From Streptomyces antioxidans (GTDB lineage Bacteria > Actinomycetota > Actinomycetes > Streptomycetales > Streptomycetaceae), in contig NZ_LAKD02000018.1 in NCBI RefSeq assembly GCF_000968685.2, positions 62,001-126,000 of the forward strand: DNA of 64,000 nucleotides, given 5' to 3'. Within the stretch, counting starts at the first letter, position 1, and every line of letters begins with the position of its first letter. The notes under the pieces were generated by a model, which was not told the origin of the DNA, searched no databases, and saw only the letters and a program-made list of their open reading frames with translations. Below are positions 58,288 to 64,000 of the stretch, in pieces. The translations under genes were made by a program, and so were the position numbers.

Positions 58288-59657
58288 CGCGGCACCCCGG
58301 CCCGGACGCGCCACTGTCCGTCGCGTACGCCCGCGTCGAGCGTCCCGCCCCGCAGCAGCAGGCGCTCGCGCATCCCGGTGAGGCCGTAGCCGCCGTCGAC
58401 GGTGGCGAACGCGGGTGCTCGCCGGGGGGACGGCGGTGTGCCGGGCGGGCTGTCGTCGGCGAGCGGGTTGTCGTCGGCTATCGGGCCGTCGGCGGTGAGC
58501 GGGTTGTCGACGGTGAGCGTCACGTGTTCGTCCTCATAGGTCAGGGTGACCTCCACCGGCTGGGCGGGGGCGTGTTTGGCGGCGTTGGTCAGGGCCTCCT
58601 GCGCGGTACGGACGAGGGGGAGCGCCTGGTCCGCCGGGAGCGGGGAAGGCTCGCCCTCGACCCTGAGCCGTACCGGAACGCCGTGCCGCTGCCGGTGGGT
58701 GTCCGCCATCGTGGCCAGTTCCTCGTCCAGTGGCGCGAGGTCGGAGCGCAGGGCGTGCACCGCGCGGCGGGTCTCGGCGAGCCCGTCGGCGGTCAGCCGC
58801 CTCGCTCCGTCGAGCACGGTGACCGCCCGGTCGATGTCCCGGTGATCCGTCAACAGGGCACTCGCGGCCTGGATCTGGATGCTCAGGGCGCCGAGCGAAT
58901 GGGCCAGTACGTCATGGATCTCACGGGCGATCCGGGCGCGTTCGTCCAGTACGGCCACCCGGCGCTGCTCCGCGCGGAGCAGCTCGCTCTGGGCGAGCAT
59001 GGCGGCCGACTGCTCGGCGCGCACCCGGTAGGCGCGGCGGTTGTGGCTTGCGACCAGGACCAGGGCCACCAGCATCGGATAGCCCAGGGCCAGCCCGCGG
59101 CCCGCCCCGGCGACCAGGACCCCGGTCTCCAGGGCCACCACCGTGCAGCCCGCCACGGCCCAGCCCACCGGGAGGCTCAGCTCGGTGCCCAGGTGCATCA
59201 CGGCCATCAGCGAGAGCCCGATGAGCGCTCCGGTGTGCGGGAAGGCGCTGGCGTAGCCGGAGAGGGCGGCGGCCACGCCGAGCAGGACCCGCGTCCGTAT
59301 CCGCGGCTGTGTCCCTCTCCGCGCCACACTCCGCGGCGCACGCCTCGCGGCCTCGTCGCCGAGGGCGTGGGTGACCTCCCACAGCAGCAGCGCCAGGCCG
59401 CCCAGCGCGTACGCGACGACGGCCTGGGCGACCGCCCCGGGCCCGGCCGGAGGTTCGGTGAAGGTGTGCAGGCCGATGAAGACATACGCGCCGACCCTCA
59501 TCAGCCAGGACACCGTACGCAGCACGGATGCAGGATAGCGACCCGAACTCCGCTCGGCCGCGGCGCCGGGGCGTACCGCGCCATGGGCCGGGGGCCCGGC
59601 CGTCCCGCCGTCCCCTGCGGGGGCCGTGGGCGGGCCCGCCGGGCGCCGTAGGGTCAT
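58284..59657 (-). CDS. Two-component sensor histidine kinase (HisKA_3)
   Basis: A 457-aa membrane kinase. About 5-6 hydrophobic segments (45-210) are followed by the phosphorylation box REIHDVLAHSLG (His in the HisKA_3 motif), an N-box EALTNAAKH and an ATP lid GGYGLTGMRERL. The D-box is weak (TLTVDNPL) and followed by a repeated D/P/L insert. ATG 59657 overlaps the upstream membrane-protein stop (ATGA); a later GTG near 59525 just before the first helix is an alternative. It pairs with the downstream NarL-type regulator. Confidence 0.9.
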   Translation of the reverse strand: MTLRRPAGPPTAPAGDGGTAGPPAHGAVRPGAAAERSSGRYPASVLRTVSWLMRVGAYVFIGLHTFTEPPAGPGAVAQAVVAYALGGLALLLWEVTHALGDEAARRAPRSVARRGTQPRIRTRVLLGVAAALSGYASAFPHTGALIGLSLMAVMHLGTELSLPVGWAVAGCTVVALETGVLVAGAGRGLALGYPMLVALVLVASHNRRAYRVRAEQSAAMLAQSELLRAEQRRVAVLDERARIAREIHDVLAHSLGALSIQIQAASALLTDHRDIDRAVTVLDGARRLTADGLAETRRAVHALRSDLAPLDEELATMADTHRQRHGVPVRLRVEGEPSPLPADQALPLVRTAQEALTNAAKHAPAQPVEVTLTYEDEHVTLTVDNPLTADGPIADDNPLADDSPPGTPPSPRRAPAFATVDGGYGLTGMRERLLLRGGTLDAGVRDGQWRVRAGVPR

Positions 59658-60298
59658 CGCGGTCCCCGGCGGCCCCGGTCGCGCAGCAGCTCATGCGCGG
59701 ACCGGTCGTACGACGCCGTGGGGCGGGGGTACGGTGCGGGCCGCTCCGCGTCGGGGGCCGGTGTGTCGCCCGACCCGCCCAGCAGTCCAGCCAGCGCGCC
59801 CCGCACATCGAAGGGGCGGCCGTCCTTCTCCGGGGCGAACGGCACACCGGAGGCGAGGGCACGCGGTGTGACCACGGCGGCCTGGCCGAGCCGGTTGAGG
59901 CCGAGCAGCATCAGGAGCGGCGCGGAGGAGCCCGCCACGGGGGCGTGCAGCGCCATGGCGACCACCGTCATCACGACCCGCGAGGCCACCAGGGCGAGCC
60001 ACAGCCACAGCCCGTACACCGGCATCCGCGCCCACAGCACCCCGTCGCGCGGCTCCAGCCGCAGCAGCGCTCCCTGGGCGGTGCCGATTCCGGCCGCGAG
60101 CACCGCGCTGATGACGAGGCATGCGAGATCGGCCGTGGTGAGGTGGCGGCCACCCTTGCCGAGACTGGTGAGACCGATGACGGCGAGGACCGCGGGCAGC
60201 AGGATCAGCCGCTTGCCGCGCAGCGGTTCGCCGCGTAGCTGACGGGCGATGACGAAGATCACGATGGCACTCGCGGCCAGCACTTGCAGCACGTTCAC
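59654..60298 (-). CDS. Membrane protein of DUF1453/CcdC type
   Basis: A 214-aa integral membrane protein with about 5 helices. The N-terminus (VLQVLAASAIVIFVIARQLR) and the segment RLILLPAVLAVIG resemble CcdC/DUF1453 proteins, which appear next to sensor kinases. The C-terminal about 60 residues are hydrophilic and Pro/Arg-rich. GTG 60298 has GGGAG 7 bases upstream; GTG 60319 is an alternative. Because its stop overlaps the kinase start, it may be a sensory or accessory partner of that two-component system. Confidence 0.75.
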   Translation of the reverse strand: MNVLQVLAASAIVIFVIARQLRGEPLRGKRLILLPAVLAVIGLTSLGKGGRHLTTADLACLVISAVLAAGIGTAQGALLRLEPRDGVLWARMPVYGLWLWLALVASRVVMTVVAMALHAPVAGSSAPLLMLLGLNRLGQAAVVTPRALASGVPFAPEKDGRPFDVRGALAGLLGGSGDTPAPDAERPAPYPRPTASYDRSAHELLRDRGRRGPR

Positions 60299-60414
60299 TG
60301 GAGGACTCCCGTCGGCCACGCCTCGTTCGCGTACGCCTGTTGACCCTGTTGACCCTGTTGACTCGTCCCGAGGCTAGGAAGACCCGTGGGGCATCACGTC
60401 ACCCCGAGCGGTGA

Positions 60415-60514
60415 CCTCCGGGGTGATCCGCGGGGTGATACGGGGGGTGATACGGGGGTGGTACCGGCGCCGGGATCCGGTACCACCGGGTGGCCGAGGC
60501 GATCACCCCGGAGG
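60415..60514. repeat. 12-bp tandem repeats and large inverted repeat
   Basis: GGGGTGAT recurs at 60421, 60433 and 60445 with an exact 12-bp period. It is followed by an 11-bp perfect inverted repeat GGTGGTACCGG / CCGGTACCACC (60458-60488, 9-base loop). The flank CCTCCGGGGGTGAT (from 60415) nearly matches the reverse of ATCACCCCGGAGG (60503-60515). This lies in the 310-bp divergent gap 60299-60608, which has no gene. Confidence 0.7.
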
Positions 60515-60608
60515 CCACCGCGTACTACGGCGCGCGGGAACCCGTACCGGCACCAACCTGAGCGAGCCGGATCCCCGGCACACCGTCCACCGAGAGGCTC
60601 GCCATCCC

Positions 60609-61142
60609 ATGTCCACCATCGCTCAAGCCATGATCATCAACGGTGCGGTCCTGATCGCCGTCCTGGAGGCGGACCTCGGCCCCCACCGCACGATCGGAAA
60701 GCTGCGCGTTCTGCGTCCGCTGCTGATGACCGCCGCGATCGTCCCCCTCTTCATCAAGAGCCCGGCCACCCACGGCACCGGCCTGGCGCTCGAACTCGCC
60801 GCCGTCGTCGCGGGGTTGCTCGTCGGCCTGCTGGCGACCGCCCTCACCACGGTCTACGCCAGCCCCACGACCGGCAGTCCGGTCAGCCGCGCGGGCCTCG
60901 GCTACGCCGCGCTGTGGATCGCCGTGATCGGCGCACGGGCCGCCTTCTCCTACGGATCGGAGCACTGGTTCGCCCAGCGGCTGGGCCACTGGATGGCCGA
61001 CCACCGGGTGACCCCCGACGCCCTCACCGACGCGCTCCTCCTGATGGCCGTCGCGATGACCCTCACCCGCACCCTCACCCTCGCCACCCGAGCGGCCACG
61101 ACCGTCCGCCGCGCACCGGTCACCGGGCCCGCGGCGCAGTAG
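60609..61142 (+). CDS. Small integral membrane protein
   Basis: A 177-aa protein with about 4-5 hydrophobic segments (AMIINGAVLIAVLEA, LELAAVVAGLLVGLLATA, LGYAALWIAVIGARAAFSYG, ALLLMAVAMTLTRTL). It has the size and pattern of the DUF1453-like or CcdC-like membrane proteins and is divergent from one. ATG 60609 has a weak ribosome site. It may be part of the sensing system, but this rests only on position. Confidence 0.7.
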   Translation: MSTIAQAMIINGAVLIAVLEADLGPHRTIGKLRVLRPLLMTAAIVPLFIKSPATHGTGLALELAAVVAGLLVGLLATALTTVYASPTTGSPVSRAGLGYAALWIAVIGARAAFSYGSEHWFAQRLGHWMADHRVTPDALTDALLLMAVAMTLTRTLTLATRAATTVRRAPVTGPAAQ

Positions 61143-61222
61143 CGATGGCCCGCGGCGCGGCAACCACAATGCGGCGACCACAATGAGGTTCGCCTCGTTT
61201 CGTCCCGTCGGATCGGAGAGAA

Positions 61223-61891
61223 ATGCAGCCCGGACAGGATGGAGAAGTGGCCGCCGCCCCGGAGCTCGCGGCGCGGCTGCGCCACGTCTTCTGGATCGGC
61301 GGCGGAAGTGGTGCGGGCAAGTCGACCATCGCCCGTCGGCTCGCCGACCGCTATGGGTGGCGGCTCTACGCGACCGACGATGTGATGCGGGATCACGCCG
61401 GGCGGGCCACCCCTGAGGAGGCGCCGCTCCTGCACCGGTTCATGGCCATGGACATGGACGAGCGATGGGTGAACCGGTCTCCGGAGGTCATGCTCGAGAC
61501 GTTCCACTGGTTCCGGGGTGAGGGCTTCGGCCTGATCGTCGAAGACCTCCTCCGCCTGCCGCGCGAGCCCTGCGTCGTCGTCGAGGGGTTCCGATTGCTC
61601 CCGCACCTCGTCAAGCCGCTGCTCGACGTTCCTCGGCAGGCGGTCTGGCTTCTTCCGACCCCCGATTTCCGTCAGGCCGCCTTCCGGAGTCGGTCCGTCC
61701 CGGGGGAAGAGTTCGTCTGGCGGACCAGCGATCCGGCGCGGGCCGGGCGCAACCTTGTCGAGCGGGACCGCATGTTCACCACGCGCCTTGAGGAGGAGAC
61801 CGGGCGTCTCCGGCTGCGGACCGTCCGGGTCGACACCGCGACGGCGGAAGACGAGCTCGCTGAGCGGGTGACCAGGGCGTTCGGGCTCTGA
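61223..61891 (+). CDS. P-loop kinase-like (AAA/adenylate-kinase-type) protein
   Basis: A 222-aa nucleotide-binding protein. Walker A GGGSGAGKST is at residues 26-35, followed by a ATDDVMRDH segment where shikimate or gluconate kinases bind substrate, and an EG motif VVVEGFRLLPHL resembling the uridine kinase-type Walker B. A C-terminal helix carries charged pairs. GGAG precedes ATG 61223. The phosphate acceptor is not identifiable. Confidence 0.82.
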   Translation: MQPGQDGEVAAAPELAARLRHVFWIGGGSGAGKSTIARRLADRYGWRLYATDDVMRDHAGRATPEEAPLLHRFMAMDMDERWVNRSPEVMLETFHWFRGEGFGLIVEDLLRLPREPCVVVEGFRLLPHLVKPLLDVPRQAVWLLPTPDFRQAAFRSRSVPGEEFVWRTSDPARAGRNLVERDRMFTTRLEEETGRLRLRTVRVDTATAEDELAERVTRAFGL

Positions 61892-61974
61892 CGCGATGAC
61901 TTCCACGGGGGCTCCCGCAGGTAGGCTCCCGTGACGACTTCCGCGGGGACTTCCGTGGGCGGCCCGGCCCGGGA

Positions 61975-62667
61975 TCACTTGATGAAGACCGCCCGTGCGG
62001 TCTCATTGGGATCGGTGCTCGTCCCGGCGAGCAGATCTCCGTTCGCGGACCAGATGCCCGAGCGGCCGGATGTGTGGTCGAAGCCGCCGCCGGTCGGTCC
62101 CGCGAAGGCTGCCGTGGCGGCCCACACGCCGTGGTCGGCGGCGACCCGGCGGGCGCGTTCGGCGTGGAGCCCGGCCTCGTGTGCGGCGTGGACGACACCG
62201 GCCACATAGCCGTCGGTCCCCAGCGCCGCCGTCTTCGCGGCGTGCTCGGGGACACCGGTGTCGCGGCAGACGGCGAGCCCCAGCCGCCACCCGTCCACGT
62301 CGATCACGGCGGGCTCCCCGGGTACGAAGTGGATGGCCTCGCCGCGGGACAGGTGGACCTTTCCGTAGGCCACCCGGGCGCCGTCCCCGTCCAACGCCAG
62401 GACGCCGATGCGCGGACCCGTCACCGGCGCGCCGACCAGGGCGAGCGTCCCGGTCCCCGCGCACGCGGCGACGATCGGGGCCAGCCGTGCGTCGTCCGGG
62501 GTGACCGGCGTCGCGTCCAGCTCGTATCCCGTCAGCGACATCTCGGGGAAGACCACCACCCGCGCGCCCGCCGCCCGGACGGCCTCCGCGTGGGCCACCG
62601 CGTTGGCCGTCACGTCATGAGCCACGCACCTCGGCTGCGCCACCGCGATGCTCAACGGCTGTGCCAC
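61975..62667 (-). CDS. Carbon-nitrogen hydrolase (nitrilase superfamily)
   Basis: A 230-aa amidase-type hydrolase with the nitrilase triad Glu42 (FPEMSL), Lys103 (YGKVHLS) and Cys134 (AVCRDTG). It is short compared with nitrilases and near the length of omega-amidase-like members. GTG 62667 lies 125 bp after the MFS transporter stop on the same strand, with a hairpin between, so cotranscription is uncertain. It may act on an amide or nitrile that the transporter carries, but that is inference. Confidence 0.87.
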   Translation of the reverse strand: MAQPLSIAVAQPRCVAHDVTANAVAHAEAVRAAGARVVVFPEMSLTGYELDATPVTPDDARLAPIVAACAGTGTLALVGAPVTGPRIGVLALDGDGARVAYGKVHLSRGEAIHFVPGEPAVIDVDGWRLGLAVCRDTGVPEHAAKTAALGTDGYVAGVVHAAHEAGLHAERARRVAADHGVWAATAAFAGPTGGGFDHTSGRSGIWSANGDLLAGTSTDPNETARAVFIK

Positions 62668-62763
62668 CGCGCGCTCCCTTCATCGGGCTCCCCTCACCCG
62701 GGCTCTCCGTCATCGGCTTCATCGGCTTCTCTTCACCGGGCTCCCTTCCCCGAGCCGCACGAT

Positions 62764-62800
62764 CAGCCTATTCAGGCCCCGCGCACCGGGGCTCAGGCTG
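62764..62800 (-). terminator. Hairpin at the end of the MFS transporter gene
   Basis: GCCCCG-CGCAC-CGGGGC (62776-62792) sits right next to the stop codon, within outer arms CAGCCT/AGGCTG (62764-62769, 62795-62800). Confidence 0.55.
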
Positions 62801-64000
62801 ACGCGGCGGGCGAGGAGGTGGAGGACGTGGTGGTCGAGGCCGCGTCGGTGCGGGGCCGTTGGCCGTCGTCCGCCGCGTTCGGGGACGACGGGTCGCCGTC
62901 GCGCTCCTCGGGCAGCTTCAGCGTCAGGGTCAGCAGGAGCGCGACCAGGTAGAGCGCGAGGAAGATCAGGGTGACTCCACCGGCGCCGACGGCGGGGAGG
63001 AAGAGGCTGGCGATCGCCGGGCCGACGAACGCCGCGCCGCCCGCGCCCAGGTTGAGCAGGGCCATCGAGCCGCCCTTGTTCTCCGGCGCCATCGACGGGA
63101 TGAGGGCCGAGATGGGCACGAATCCCGCGAGGGTCGCGCCGTAGAACATGCCCGCGAGCACCGCCACCCAGTAGTAGTCCGGGCCGAGCCAGGTGGGTAC
63201 GAAGTACAGCGTCGTGACGCTGATCGCGCAGCCCAGCGCGCCGAAGCCCGCGATGGTCGTGCGCCAGCCGATGCGGTCGGAGAGGACGCCGAAGATCAGG
63301 TTGAAGAAGATGTTCGTGCCGTAGATGATCGCCAGCAGCTGGAGCCACTTGTCCTCGCCGAAGCCGACGTCGTCGGAGAAGATCCGCGGGAGATACACCA
63401 GCATGCCGAACTCCGGCGCCGTGTTGATGATCCGCACCAGGCAGCCCACCAGCACCCGCGGATGGGTCCAGATGATGGAGACGGAGTTGAGCAGGCTCTC
63501 GCCGGTGGTGACCTCCGGCGGTGCCATCCGGTCGCCACCGGGCCGCCTGCGGGCGCCGACCAGGGCGATGGCGCCGCCGATGAGGATGAGGGCGAGGGCC
63601 GACCACAGGGTGCCCAGGCGGCCGAACGCGGGGATCGTCAGGCTTGACCACAGCGAGCCGAGGGTGGGCAGGCCGCCGGTGAAGGCGAAGTAGAACCAGC
63701 CCACCGCGGTCCCCAGCCGGGCCTTCGGCGCCGTGTTGGTGATCCATACGAGGAAGCCGAACGCGAAGAGCGGATAGCCGAAGCCCCGGATGCCGTAGAA
63801 GACCAGCATCATCGGGTAGTTCTCGGTGCCCAGCGCGAAGAGCAGGTACGCGGCGTCGAAGACGGCCCAGATCGCCAGGCCCGTCCACATCACCCGGCGC
63901 GGCCCCCAGACCTGGCAGAGCGCACCGGAGAACCACGACGCCAGCATGACGGCGATGCCGTAGACCGTGATCACGTATCCGGCCCGTACGTCCGTCGCCG
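62793..64000 (-). CDS. MFS transporter, polyol-permease-like (N-terminus outside window)
   Basis: At least 402 residues of an MFS carrier, open at the right edge, where codons ATDVRAGY continue into VITVYGIAVML. Helices and loop segments such as QVWGPRRVMW, RGFGYPLFAFGFLVW and the cytoplasmic DRIGWRTT match the ribitol/arabinitol-type polyol permease group. The C-terminal tail is Ser/Thr/Pro/Asp-rich. Sugar-acid or other polyol carriers are alternatives. It is followed by a hairpin and the nitrilase-family gene. Confidence 0.83.
   Translation of the reverse strand, partial: ATDVRAGYVITVYGIAVMLASWFSGALCQVWGPRRVMWTGLAIWAVFDAAYLLFALGTENYPMMLVFYGIRGFGYPLFAFGFLVWITNTAPKARLGTAVGWFYFAFTGGLPTLGSLWSSLTIPAFGRLGTLWSALALILIGGAIALVGARRRPGGDRMAPPEVTTGESLLNSVSIIWTHPRVLVGCLVRIINTAPEFGMLVYLPRIFSDDVGFGEDKWLQLLAIIYGTNIFFNLIFGVLSDRIGWRTTIAGFGALGCAISVTTLYFVPTWLGPDYYWVAVLAGMFYGATLAGFVPISALIPSMAPENKGGSMALLNLGAGGAAFVGPAIASLFLPAVGAGGVTLIFLALYLVALLLTLTLKLPEERDGDPSSPNAADDGQRPRTDAASTTTSSTSSPAASA

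Noticed and set aside
60415..60514. CRISPR-like array
   Set aside because: Repeats are 8-12 bp in direct tandem with no spacers and no cas genes are nearby.

Overview
The window is very GC-rich with strong GC-at-third-position coding, uses many GTG and some TTG starts, and carries a 2-methylisoborneol (earthy odour terpenoid) operon, three SpoIIE-type PP2C phosphatases and many LacI/TetR/GntR/AraC/MarR regulators next to catabolic operons. This fits a Streptomyces chromosome, probably an accessory or arm region; species is not determinable from the sequence alone. No rRNA, tRNA, CRISPR array, intact insertion sequence or replication origin was seen.

Layout. 1-469: 3' end of an M24 (Xaa-Pro) peptidase. 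772-4185: large secreted discoidin/CARDB/CBM/beta-helix polysaccharide hydrolase (GH87-like). 4254-7868: opine-dehydrogenase-like enzyme plus AbgT transporter, divergent from a GntR/FCD regulator with a palindromic operator between. 7953-17996: two LacI regulators framing a dehydrogenase, an MFS transporter read continuously into an enoyl-CoA hydratase, an aldo/keto reductase, and a GMC oxidoreductase-aldehyde dehydrogenase pair. 18053-20143: PAS-GAF-SpoIIE-HATPase phosphatase with an Asp-to-Asn change at a metal motif.

20411-32682: eleven co-directional, tightly packed genes: SDR, CoA-transferase, acyl-CoA dehydrogenase, a sugar-type ABC importer (lipoprotein, permease, ATPase, permease), EtfB, EtfA, aldo/keto reductase and a butanediol-type dehydrogenase, preceded by two LacI/cre-like operators. 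It looks like a self-contained pathway that imports a sugar-like compound, oxidises it, activates it as a CoA thioester and dehydrogenates it with its own ETF. The substrate is unknown; this is the best candidate for an undescribed system here.

32837-36597: siderophore-interacting protein, a 59-aa ribbon-helix-helix protein with a VOC protein, a methyltransferase, and a divergent TetR/SDR pair. 36649-42446: GH106-like hydrolase and NCS1 permease divergent from a LacI regulator. 42489-44566: 2-MIB synthase and GPP C-methyltransferase, without the usual adjacent cyclic-nucleotide-binding gene; upstream lies a deletion scar joining an MFS N-terminus to a LysR C-terminus. 45110-51463: two further SpoIIE phosphatases, a DUF899 protein, a TetR/SDR pair, a histidine-kinase remnant and a small membrane protein. 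51726-57401: class-A-like serine hydrolase, MarR/dienelactone hydrolase pair, secreted alpha/beta hydrolase, AraC/SDR pair. 57402-60298: decayed mycothiol-isomerase-type fragment, then a membrane protein, sensor kinase and response regulator overlapping by ATGA. 60609-64000: small membrane protein, P-loop kinase, nitrilase-family hydrolase and a polyol-type MFS transporter cut by the window edge.

A recurring theme is divergent regulator/enzyme pairs with readable palindromic operators, some apparently giving leaderless transcripts, and several gene scars that point to rearrangement in this region.
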